Source of the DNA: an uncultured Collinsella sp.
GTDB taxonomy: Bacteria; Actinomycetota; Coriobacteriia; Coriobacteriales; Coriobacteriaceae
DNA: 21,318 bases
NCBI GenBank assembly: GCA_958405565.1
Contig: CATYEN010000042.1
Coordinates: 1 to 21,318 of the forward strand
Direction of reading: 5' to 3'
In this document: positions 1-6,272 of the stretch, piece after piece
Layout of the letters: the number at the start of each line of letters is the position of its first letter
Position numbering within the stretch: the stretch's first letter is position 1
Made by a program: the position numbers and the translations under genes
Notes under the pieces: model-generated
Databases searched by the model: none
Told to the model about the DNA's origin: nothing
Seen by the model: the letters and a program-made list of their open reading frames with translations, nothing else

Positions 1-53
1 GGCCCTTGCGGCGTAGTCGCTATTTATTCAGTCCAAGTTTCGGGGTGCAGTTC

Positions 54-77
54 ACAGGCACCTTTGTAGTGGTTTTT
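54..77 (+). repeat. Half copy of a short palindromic repeat
   Basis: This 24-bp stretch matches one half of the hairpin at 733-771, read on the opposite strand, at about 22 of 24 positions, including the shared ACAGGCA loop and the CTTTGT-GTGGTTTT arm. The matching first arm is not visible here, so it looks like a partial or decayed copy. It lies just downstream of the pentapeptide-repeat gene. The rest of 1-89 shows no coding sequence or other signal that I recognise. Confidence 0.5.
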
Positions 78-89
78 CCATTTTGACGT

Positions 90-701
90 TTAGTCGTCGG
101 CGAGCTGGATGCCAAGCAGACCCGACAACGCCAGCGCCTGCTCGGCATTGACCGTCAGACCACGCAACTCATGGTAGTCGCCCGAAACAACAGGAGCCGC
201 AAACGTGCAGCGCGACACATCCACGCCGGAAAGTGGGATCTTAAACACATCGACGCGCGTCAGGTCGCAGCCGTCTAGGCGCAGCTGCCCCAGCTTGGCG
301 CCCTGGAGTGTCGCCTCGATCAGCCGCGTATCGCGCGCCGCCAGGGGCCCGATGCGTCCTTCCGAGAGGTTCGCGTAGCTCAAATCGCACGATGCAAACG
401 ACACGCTCGACAGGCGCGCCTTGAGCAAGTTGAGTCCCGGCGCCGAGCAGTCAACAAAGTCGCAGCGATTGAGCCAGCAGCCCTCCATGTTGCAGCGGAT
501 AAAGCGGCAGCCGCGAAACAGCACGTCACGGAAGGTAGAACCGCTCCAATCCACACCATCGAACACACAGGATCGAAATACGACGCCATCGAACGTCGCG
601 CCGTTCGCCACGTCGTAGGCAAGCTCCAAATCCTCAAAAGCGGTGTTTGAGACGAGCTCGTCGCCCTCGGCAAAGAGGTCAATGAGCTCATCCATGCCCA
701 T
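90..701 (-). CDS. Pentapeptide-repeat protein
   Basis: The protein is built from repeated five-residue units with a central Phe or Leu (for example TFDGV VFRSC VFDGV, NMEGC WLNRC DFVDC, ANLSE, ATLQG AKLGQ LRLDG CDLTR), which fold as a right-handed quadrilateral beta-helix in this family. It is about 203 residues, with no signal peptide or membrane segment. Pentapeptide proteins serve varied roles, including DNA mimicry and gyrase protection in some cases, and nothing here picks one out. The start is uncertain. The frame is open to a GTG at 788 that overlaps the stop of the upstream hydrolase gene, but those first 29 residues are encoded largely by the hairpin at 733-771, so I prefer the ATG at 699-701 (or 693-695). 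Neither ATG has a convincing Shine-Dalgarno. Confidence 0.8.
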   Translation of the reverse strand: MGMDELIDLFAEGDELVSNTAFEDLELAYDVANGATFDGVVFRSCVFDGVDWSGSTFRDVLFRGCRFIRCNMEGCWLNRCDFVDCSAPGLNLLKARLSSVSFASCDLSYANLSEGRIGPLAARDTRLIEATLQGAKLGQLRLDGCDLTRVDVFKIPLSGVDVSRCTFAAPVVSGDYHELRGLTVNAEQALALSGLLGIQLADD

Positions 702-732
702 ATGGCAACCGATCCGCTCGTTGACACGGGCA

Positions 733-771
733 AAACCACCACAAAGCTGCCTGTCCCCTTTGTGGTGGTTT
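733..771 (-). repeat. Perfect 14-bp hairpin, possible terminator-like repeat
   Basis: The arms 733-746 and 758-771 are exact reverse complements of 14 bp around an 11-nt loop (747-757). Read on the minus strand the hairpin follows the stop codon of the SGNH hydrolase gene by about 10 nt and ends in a short T run, so it could terminate that transcript. A partial copy at 54-77 shows that it belongs to a dispersed repeat family rather than being a one-off terminator. Confidence 0.65.
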
Positions 772-780
772 GGGGTCGCG

Positions 781-1440
781 TTACTCACCGAACATCTCTT
801 GGAGCTTGGCCGCCACGGCGTGGCCCAGGCTCTCGTGGCCCTCGGGCATCATGTGCAGATAGTCGATATCCCCCGGCTCGGCAAAATCGGCGGCATTCAT
901 AAAGTCGCAGCCGAGCTGCTCGGCCACCCACGCGTAGTACTCGGCAAAATGCTCCGATGCCTCCACGGCATGCTCGCCAAACTCGGTCATATACACATCG
1001 GCAATCTGCGGCTTAATCTTGATTGGAGCCACCAGCAGAATGCGCGGGCAGGGCGCGGCATCAGTCCACGGAAACATGCGGACCGTGCGAACGAGCGCCA
1101 TGGCACCGTCAGCGATATCGGTGGCCGTCACGTTAAAAGCGGTCTTGCAATCGTTAGTGCCTAGCATAATCACAATGGCATCCAGCGGCTTATGCGACTC
1201 CAGCAGCATCGGCAGCGCGCGAATGCCGTTGAGGTTGGTGTCCAGATGGTACATATCGTCGCGCACCGTCGTGCGGCCGTTCAGGCCCTCCTCGATCACA
1301 TGCCAGCCCTCGCCCAGATCGCGCTGGGCCACGCCGCACCAGCGCACATCTTGCGCATAGCGCACCGCGGTGCCGTCGCGCATACCCGCCGGATCGTAAC
1401 CATACGTGTTGCTGTCGCCAAAGCATAGAACGTTTTTCAT
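781..1440 (-). CDS. SGNH/GDSL-family hydrolase (esterase-like)
   Basis: This 219-residue protein carries all four SGNH blocks: FGDSN with nucleophile Ser10, LNGR with Asn54, LGTND with Asn96, and DYLH with Asp193 and His196. Spacing and length resemble the small cytosolic arylesterase/acyl-transferase group of the superfamily (Mycobacterium smegmatis arylesterase type). There is no signal peptide, so it probably acts in the cytoplasm on small esters; the natural substrate cannot be read from sequence. The ATG has a good GAGGAG Shine-Dalgarno. A strong terminator (1460-1494) sits only about 20 nt before the start codon, leaving no room for a promoter between them, so expression may depend on readthrough from the gene upstream. 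Confidence 0.85.
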   Translation of the reverse strand: MKNVLCFGDSNTYGYDPAGMRDGTAVRYAQDVRWCGVAQRDLGEGWHVIEEGLNGRTTVRDDMYHLDTNLNGIRALPMLLESHKPLDAIVIMLGTNDCKTAFNVTATDIADGAMALVRTVRMFPWTDAAPCPRILLVAPIKIKPQIADVYMTEFGEHAVEASEHFAEYYAWVAEQLGCDFMNAADFAEPGDIDYLHMMPEGHESLGHAVAAKLQEMFGE

Positions 1441-1459
1441 CTTGAGCTCCTCACTCAGT

Positions 1460-1494
1460 AAAAAGCCGACAGGAGCAGTTCCTCCCGCCGGCTT
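1460..1494 (-). terminator. Rho-independent terminator after the PARG-like gene
   Basis: On the minus strand 1482-1494 pairs with 1463-1475 in a 13-bp stem with two G-U pairs and a 6-nt loop, followed by five T residues. It lies between the stop of the TIGR02452 gene (1520) and the start of the SGNH hydrolase gene (1440). Confidence 0.85.
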
Positions 1495-1519
1495 GGCATG
1501 TCACATCGCGCGCGTCGCC

Positions 1520-2656
1520 CTACAGGTACTTGCGCCAGTCGTCGTCATCCTCTTCGTCCTCGGCAGCGGCCTGGGCCTGCTCGGCAGCACGGGCAGCCGC
1601 GGCGCGGGCGGCAACCTGGGCATAGGACTCCTCATTGCGCTCGGGGAAGTTTGCCAGCACATGCTCAAACTTGGCAAAGTCCTCGTCCCAGCGCGTAGAG
1701 GGCACGGCGAAGAAGACCTGCTTGACCTTAAAGTCGCCCGACGCCAGCTCCTTGCGGAAGAGCTCTGCCACGGCCTCGGCATCGAAGCCATTGTTGTCGC
1801 AGCCCCAAGCGCCCAGCACGAGCTTCTCGCGACCCAGCTCATCGCAGATGGCAAGGACAAAGCGGATGCGATCGCGCAGCGCGTCCAGCAGGGCATCGTC
1901 GCTCACGCGGTACTCCTGGCGAGCACGCTTGACGTTGGGCGCGGCGGCAACGATCACGTCGGCGTACGCATGCACGTGGTTGCGGTCGAAACGCACGGCG
2001 GGCACCACCAGTGCGCGGTTGCGGTAGAGTTCGCAGTTGATGTTGCGACGACGGTTCTCGCCGTACCATTTACGCTGCTTATCGAGCACGTTGTACAGAT
2101 ACGAATCGGCGCAGAGCGTGGCCTCCTGGCCCAGATAGCCCTGGATATAGCCGCCACCCGGATTGGTAAACGAGGCAAAGGCGAGCACGGCCATGTCGCA
2201 GAACTGCGCATAGCCGCGACCATTATCGAGGATGACCTGCGTGGCGGAAGCGTCGAGCACGGTGACCTCGGGCAGGACCGGAGCGGACTCCTCGGCAGGC
2301 GCAGGCTCGGCTTCGGCGACTTCCTCGGCGGGCGCAGGCTCGGTCTCAACCGCAGCTTCGACCTCGGCGGCGTCGACCTCAACGGTCTCAGCGGCCTCAA
2401 CCTCCACAGCCTCGGCAACCGCCTCCTCAGCAGCCGCAGCCGCCTGGACCTTGGCCTTCATCGCCGCGACAAAGCCGGCAGGCATACCGTCAAATTCGCG
2501 TACGCCGGCAAGCGAGCGCTCGATATCCTTGGCGCAAACCTCGGACACAGCCGCCACATGACGCTCGGCGGCCTTAGCGCGAGCCTCGCGCTTAGGGTTC
2601 GGCTGTCCCGCGCGGTTGGGCCTGCGGTTACGGTTCCTGTTGTCGACGTCTGCCAT
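1520..2656 (-). CDS. TIGR02452-family (microbial PARG-like, DUF2263) macrodomain protein, atypical active site
   Basis: The protein has 378 residues. The core from about 131 to 335 matches the microbial-type poly(ADP-ribose) glycohydrolase family: FTNPGGGY at 163-170 and VLGAWGC at 280-286. In PARG enzymes the signature is GGG, six to eight residues, then QEE, with the second Glu catalytic. Here residues 177-179 read Gln-Glu-Ala, so the catalytic position is Ala, and the later GCGAFGN-like loop is GCDNNGF. A low-complexity Ala/Glu/Val/Pro linker of about 60 residues (70-130) separates an N-terminal basic helix (KREARAKAAERH) from the core, and the C-terminus ends in an acidic DEEDDDD stretch. 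It may bind ADP-ribose without cleaving it. The start is supported by AAAGGTGA 8 nt before the ATG. Confidence 0.75.
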   Translation of the reverse strand: MADVDNRNRNRRPNRAGQPNPKREARAKAAERHVAAVSEVCAKDIERSLAGVREFDGMPAGFVAAMKAKVQAAAAAEEAVAEAVEVEAAETVEVDAAEVEAAVETEPAPAEEVAEAEPAPAEESAPVLPEVTVLDASATQVILDNGRGYAQFCDMAVLAFASFTNPGGGYIQGYLGQEATLCADSYLYNVLDKQRKWYGENRRRNINCELYRNRALVVPAVRFDRNHVHAYADVIVAAAPNVKRARQEYRVSDDALLDALRDRIRFVLAICDELGREKLVLGAWGCDNNGFDAEAVAELFRKELASGDFKVKQVFFAVPSTRWDEDFAKFEHVLANFPERNEESYAQVAARAAAARAAEQAQAAAEDEEDDDDWRKYL

Positions 2657-2721
2657 AAGTGGTCACCTTTCCAGTCGCTGCCGCTATCGGCTTTTCCCAT
2701 CCATGATACCCCGCCACGCAT

Positions 2722-2750
2722 AAAAAAGGCGGCCCCGAAGGACCGCCTTT
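2722..2750 (-). terminator. Rho-independent terminator after the BI-1 gene
   Basis: On the minus strand an 11-bp GC-rich stem (2740-2750 with 2725-2735, one G-U pair) closes on a TTCG tetraloop and runs into six T residues. It lies between the BAX-inhibitor-1 gene and the PARG-like gene. Confidence 0.93.
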
Positions 2751-2796
2751 CGCATCGTTTTACCGCGCCCGACAAGAAACGCCGCAATGCACCGAA

Positions 2797-3492
2797 CTAG
2801 TCGCGACGACCGAGGATGTTCAGAATGCGCAGGAACACGTTGATGATGTCCACGAACAGGTTGGACGCCATGAGCACCGCATTGGGCAGCGTGGGCGGCA
2901 CCGTCGTGGCGACATAGGTGTCGTAGCCAATAAAGCCGGCGAACACCACGATCACGATCAGGTCGGTAATGGTCTGCGAGACGCCCATGAACATGAGCAC
3001 GATCTCGACCAGGATGGTGGCGAGCAGAATGCCAAAACCAATGCCATATACGCGACGGAAGAACTTGGGGAACGTTACGCCCAGCGCGCCAAAGACAAAG
3101 GTGATGGCGGCCGTGGCGATAAAGGCGGTGTTGATGGTGGGCAGGTCGTAGTTGGCAAGACCAAACGACGCCGTCAGGCCAAAGGTGCTCGCAAAGACCA
3201 CGTAGCCCACAAGGGACAGGCCCACCGACTGCTTGCTGGCAGCAGCCGACATCATAACGATGCCGACAATGGTCAGGATAAACGAGCCGAAGACCAGCGG
3301 CAGAGCGGCGCCGCTCATCATCATGCGGGCAAACGCCATGGTACTCGTAAAGTAGGCGCCGGCACCCATGGCGCAAAAGCCCAGGAAGATGAGGGCGGAC
3401 ATGGCAAGGTTGTACGCACGCGGCGACATCTCCTTAGCGCGGCTTGCACCGGTCTCGATGGGACCGTTCTGGTAGCCCTGGATATCGTTCAT
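2797..3492 (-). CDS. BAX inhibitor-1 (BI-1/YccA/YetJ) family membrane protein
   Basis: This 231-residue, highly hydrophobic protein has about seven membrane segments and the family's C-terminal hallmarks: GYDTY, and NLFVDIINVFLRIL followed by GRRD. The two Asp residues in these motifs correspond to the pH-sensing aspartyl pair described for Bacillus YetJ, a calcium-leak channel of this family. It probably sits in the cytoplasmic membrane and leaks or exchanges ions; the physiological role in bacteria is poorly defined. The start at 3492 is chosen because GAAAGGAC lies 5-8 nt upstream; the ATG nine codons earlier has no such site. A possible -10 (TACAAT, 3552-3557) lies about 60 bp upstream. 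A terminator follows the gene. Confidence 0.92.
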   Translation of the reverse strand: MNDIQGYQNGPIETGASRAKEMSPRAYNLAMSALIFLGFCAMGAGAYFTSTMAFARMMMSGAALPLVFGSFILTIVGIVMMSAAASKQSVGLSLVGYVVFASTFGLTASFGLANYDLPTINTAFIATAAITFVFGALGVTFPKFFRRVYGIGFGILLATILVEIVLMFMGVSQTITDLIVIVVFAGFIGYDTYVATTVPPTLPNAVLMASNLFVDIINVFLRILNILGRRD

Positions 3493-3575
3493 ACTTCGTC
3501 CTTTCAAAAAACGCCACAAATAACGGCGCCGTAGGCGACAAGATCCCTGCCATTGTACCCGAATGCCGTGCGCTC

Positions 3576-3914
3576 TTACCTGCGGCGCTCGCCCTCAAGC
3601 GTGCGGTCAAACGCCCATACCCACCAACGCATCACATGCGCCTGCGAGCCATCCGCCCGCTCACGCGTTTGGTCCTCCAGATACAACTCGGTCGCATGTC
3701 CGCCAAAACGAACCTTATACGTTGCCGTACGAACACCGTGAACCGTCAGGCCAAACCCGGTGGTCGAGATAATTTCGTCGATCGTAAAACAACGGCCGTC
3801 GACCCAGCAGACGGTGACCGGCACGACTTGCCCGCCCGCGAGGATGCGGGCCACGACGTCCACATACTGCTTGTGCACGCGCCGAGTTTTGCCATCTGTC
3901 TGTCGATATTCCAT
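3576..3914 (-). CDS. Small hypothetical protein (112 aa), probably leaderless
   Basis: I do not recognise this family with confidence. The protein has a basic N-terminus (DGKTRRVHKQY), then alternating beta-strand-like stretches (VVPVTVCWVDGRCFTIDEI, ATYKVRFGGHATELYLED, MRWWVWAF) and a basic tail. This suggests a small beta-barrel of the kind seen in actinobacterial DUF6504-like proteins, which also use a W-x-D-G-R/xF-x-I/V pattern; that comparison is tentative. No signal peptide or membrane segment is seen. The start at 3914 is preferred because a good promoter ends 6 nt before that ATG, implying an mRNA with no leader; the same frame is open further upstream to 4022. It diverges from the PiT gene. 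Confidence 0.7.
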   Translation of the reverse strand: MEYRQTDGKTRRVHKQYVDVVARILAGGQVVPVTVCWVDGRCFTIDEIISTTGFGLTVHGVRTATYKVRFGGHATELYLEDQTRERADGSQAHVMRWWVWAFDRTLEGERRR

Positions 3915-3920
3915 GCCTCT

Positions 3921-3950
3921 ATTATCGAACGCATGTTTGTATGTTGTAAA
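3921..3950 (-). promoter_or_regulatory. Promoter of the 112-aa gene, placing the transcript start at the ATG
   Basis: On the minus strand a -35 TTTACA (3945-3950) and a -10 GATAAT (3921-3926) are 18 bp apart. Only six bases (3915-3920) separate the -10 from the ATG at 3912-3914, so transcription should begin at or next to the start codon. No usable Shine-Dalgarno is needed or seen. Confidence 0.6.
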
Positions 3951-4099
3951 GCGAACAGGCTGTGGTTTTGAAGTGTCGGGGCGCATACGCACGTCCGCAC
4001 AACGTGTTAGCAAAAAGAACACCCGCGGTCAACAGGGCTAATATTCAATGTTGGTGCCAAAAAATTCACTTCTCCCATCAGAACTCGGTAAAGAAACCC

Positions 4100-4142
4100 G
4101 CAGGAGGTGATACGATTTATCATGTTTTTGTAACGTGCCTGC
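4100..4142 (+). promoter_or_regulatory. Structured leader with perfect Shine-Dalgarno and a three-codon ORF ahead of the PiT gene
   Basis: AGGAGGTGA (4102-4110) is a full match to the anti-Shine-Dalgarno. The next ATG (4122-4124) opens only Met-Phe-Leu-stop (TAA at 4131-4133), in the same frame as the transporter gene that starts at 4164. TGATA (4108-4112) can pair with TATCA (4118-4122), and GCAGG (4100-4104) with CCTGC (4138-4142), so the site sits inside possible nested hairpins. The transporter's own Shine-Dalgarno (GAGAAAG) is weak. A translated mini-ORF or ribosome standby site is possible; chance is not excluded. Confidence 0.35.
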
Positions 4143-4163
4143 AAACTTCGAGAAAGCCCATAT

Positions 4164-5213
4164 ATGGACGTAACGTTCTCAACCTTCCTCGGCCAACTTG
4201 TGTCGAACCCAGTCCTTGCCGTCACCGTGATCCTCGCGCTCGGCGCCATCTTCGTCAATGGATGGACCGACGCACCCAACGCCATCGCGACCTGCGTCAC
4301 CACACGTTGCATGCCCGCCCGCGCCGCCATTCTCATGAGTGCCGCATTCAACTTCTTGGGCGTGCTCATCATGACGCACTTTAACGCGAGCGTCGCCAAC
4401 ACCATCTCACATATCGTCGACTTTGGCGGAAACAGCACCATGGCGCTCGCCTGCCTGTGCGCGGCGCTGTTCTCCATCGTCGTCTACGGCGCCACAGCGT
4501 CGCGTTTTGGCATCCCCAGCTCGCAAAGCCACAGCCTTATCGCCGGCCTGACCGGTGCCGCCATCGCCCTCGGCGGTGCGAGCAGCGTCAACGTCCACGA
4601 GTGGATGAAGGTCATCTACGGCCTGGCGCTCTCTATCGGCCTGGGCTTTGTCATGGGCTGGGTCCTGTGCAAGCTCGTCTCGATTCTTTTCGCCGCCGCC
4701 AACAGGCGACGCGCCAACGTCTTCTTTAAATACGCTCAGATCGCGAGTGCTGCGGCCATGAGCTTTATGCACGGCGCGCAGGATGGACAGAAGTTCATCG
4801 GCGTGCTCTTTTTAGGCGTGGCCTTTGCCAGCGGCCAGACGAGTGTCGGCGACGCCGGCATCCCCATCTGGATCATGCTGCTGTGCTCGGCCACCATGGG
4901 CATCGGCACCAGTGTGGGCGGCGAGCGCATCATCAAATCCGTCGGCCAGAGCATGGTCAAGCTCGAGAAGTATCAGGGCTTCTCCGCCGACCTTGCGGGC
5001 GCCGCAAACCTGTTGCTTGCCACCCTTACCGGCATCCCCGTATCCTCCACCCACATCAAGACCTGCGCCATCATGGGCGTCGGCGCCGTCAAGCGCCTCT
5101 CGGCCATCAACTTCGGCGTGGTCAAGGACATGATGTTCACCTGGTTCTTCACCTTCCCCGCCTGCGGACTCATCAGCTTTGTCATGGCCAAGCTGTTCAT
5201 GATGTTCCTCTAG
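4164..5213 (+). CDS. PiT-family inorganic phosphate transporter
   Basis: This 349-residue integral membrane protein of the PiT family (PF01384) imports phosphate, probably as a metal-phosphate complex driven by the proton gradient. The two family signatures are present in the two homologous halves: NGWTDAPNAIAT near residues 32-43, and SFMHGAQDGQK near 199-209, each followed by hydrophobic helices. A substrate-contacting SSQSHSL stretch and its counterpart SSTHIKT are also visible. The gene is followed 67 bp later by a DUF47/PhoU-like gene on the same strand, the usual partner of PiT transporters, so the two are probably co-transcribed. The ATG at 4164 has only a weak GAGAAAG site, and no alternative in-frame start exists upstream because of the TAA at 4131. 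Confidence 0.93.
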   Translation: MDVTFSTFLGQLVSNPVLAVTVILALGAIFVNGWTDAPNAIATCVTTRCMPARAAILMSAAFNFLGVLIMTHFNASVANTISHIVDFGGNSTMALACLCAALFSIVVYGATASRFGIPSSQSHSLIAGLTGAAIALGGASSVNVHEWMKVIYGLALSIGLGFVMGWVLCKLVSILFAAANRRRANVFFKYAQIASAAAMSFMHGAQDGQKFIGVLFLGVAFASGQTSVGDAGIPIWIMLLCSATMGIGTSVGGERIIKSVGQSMVKLEKYQGFSADLAGAANLLLATLTGIPVSSTHIKTCAIMGVGAVKRLSAINFGVVKDMMFTWFFTFPACGLISFVMAKLFMMFL

Positions 5214-5280
5214 TCAAACCGAGCGTCCATCCGGACCGTAATACCTCACCCACCCGTCTTCGCCTCGAAAGGACCCACTC

Positions 5281-5904
5281 ATGGCAAAGAAACCCGATTC
5301 GTTCTACTTTGACAACTACGTCGCCTGCGCCGACCTTGCCGTCCAGGCAGCAGAGCTGCTCACCAAGATTTTTGAGAACTTCGAGCCCGCGAAGATTCAC
5401 GATATGCTCGACAAGATGCACGCGATCGAGCATGCGGCCGACAAGAAGCACCATGAGCTTGAGGACGCCCTGCTCACGGCCTTTATCACCCCGCTTGAGC
5501 GCGAGGACCTGGACCTGATGAGCTGCTCGCTCGACACCGTGCTCGACCGTATCGAGGGCGTCGTGCAGCGCGTCTACTTCACCAACATCCAGAGCATCCA
5601 TCCCGATGCCATCGTGATCGCTCACAAGGTGACCGATGCCTGTCGCGCCATGAAGGACCTGATGGTCGAACTGCCCAACTACCGCAAGTCCAAGACGCTG
5701 CGCGAGCTGGTCATCCAGATCAACACCATCGAGTCCGAGGCCGACGAGCTCTACATCAACGCTATGCGCAACCTGCATGTCAACGGCAAGGATCCGCTCG
5801 AGGTCATCGCCTGGCGTGACGTCTACGCCTTCCTGGAGTATTGTGCCGACTGCTGTGAGAATGTGGCCGATGTTGTGGATTCAATCGTAATGAAGAATAG
5901 TTAA
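5281..5904 (+). CDS. DUF47 family, PhoU-like regulator of PiT
   Basis: This 207-residue, almost wholly helical protein belongs to the DUF47 (PF01865) group of PhoU-like proteins that are encoded next to PiT transporters and are thought to regulate them. Paired acidic-residue motifs typical of metal-binding PhoU-like helices are visible (IEHAADKKHHELED near 49-62 and IESEADELY near 150-158). No membrane segment is present, so it probably acts on the cytoplasmic face of the transporter. The start has a strong GAAAGGA site 8-9 nt upstream. The gene ends directly before the hairpin-rich non-coding region 5905-6272; no classical terminator with a T run is seen after it. Confidence 0.9.
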   Translation: MAKKPDSFYFDNYVACADLAVQAAELLTKIFENFEPAKIHDMLDKMHAIEHAADKKHHELEDALLTAFITPLEREDLDLMSCSLDTVLDRIEGVVQRVYFTNIQSIHPDAIVIAHKVTDACRAMKDLMVELPNYRKSKTLRELVIQINTIESEADELYINAMRNLHVNGKDPLEVIAWRDVYAFLEYCADCCENVADVVDSIVMKNS

Positions 5905-5942
5905 TTGGGGGTACGTGTCCCGGCGGTCGCGGGCCCGACCAC

Positions 5943-5996
5943 TAATAACCTTTTTCACTCCGGCTGCAAGCAGAGTCGTTCAAAAGCGGTTAATTA
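5943..5996. repeat. Hairpin copy 1 with conserved core
   Basis: Arms TAATAACC (5943-5950) and GGTTAATTA (5988-5996) pair with one bulge, extended by TTTT/AAAA. They enclose the core CTCCGGCTGC-AA-GCAGAGTCGTTC, which itself can form a CTGC/GCAG mini-stem. The core is almost identical to that of the neighbouring hairpin at 6014-6097, but the arms are unrelated in sequence. Confidence 0.6.
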
Positions 5997-6013
5997 GCGG
6001 CACGCGCCCCACC

Positions 6014-6097
6014 GGCGAAGGTCCGGCACCTATTTGCTTTCTCGCTCCGGCTGCGTGGCAGAGTCGTTCGAAAGTAAATAGGTGCCGGACCTTCGCC
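6014..6097. repeat. Hairpin copy 2, perfect 22-bp stem with the same core
   Basis: Arms 6014-6035 and 6076-6097 are exact reverse complements of 22 bp, extended inward by CTTT/AAAG after a G-T pair. An outer GGCACG/CGTGCC pairing (5999-6004 with 6101-6106) is also possible. The core CTCCGGCTGC-GTG-GCAGAGTCGTTC matches copy 1. No T run follows on either strand, so it is not a standard terminator. Confidence 0.85.
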
Positions 6098-6272
6098 TTA
6101 CGTGCCACCATTGGAAACCTTGGCTAATAGCTGGAATGCATTGTGGCTTTGATCGAAAACGTCTTTGTCATCAGTCACGACTTTGGGACCGTGCCGAGCG
6201 TTTGCTTGAATACTGCTCTGGGTACCCTTTGGTTGTCTTTTGTTTCGTTATTTGATTGTTGGAGGGCTTGTT

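Larger units (their letters stand above)
5905..6272. other. Non-coding stretch between DUF47 and nitroreductase genes
   Basis: These 368 bp hold no plausible gene. The first 200 bp contain two related hairpins (5943-5996 and 6014-6097). From about 6130 the top strand becomes rich in T and G, and this composition continues into the first third of the nitroreductase gene. I see no confident promoter, although the nitroreductase gene needs one here unless it is read through from the PiT-DUF47 transcript. Confidence 0.7.

Noticed and set aside
90..788. GTG start at 788 for the pentapeptide protein
   Set aside because: The extra residues are encoded by the repeat hairpin and overlap the previous stop; the downstream ATG looks more natural, though this is not settled.
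1406..2800. 464-codon plus-strand open frame
   Set aside because: It runs antisense through the PARG-like gene and its terminators, with a low-complexity product; no ribosome site or promoter supports it.
4122..4133. Met-Phe-Leu ORF considered as a gene
   Set aside because: Three codons cannot be called a gene; it is recorded only as a possible leader element.
6060..6075. GTTCGAA considered as a tRNA T-loop
   Set aside because: No acceptor, D-arm or anticodon arm can be built around it, and the neighbouring copy reads GTTCAAA.
6014..6097. Long hairpin considered as a terminator for the DUF47 gene
   Set aside because: There is no T run on either strand after the stem, and the core is shared with a second hairpin, which fits a repeat element better.
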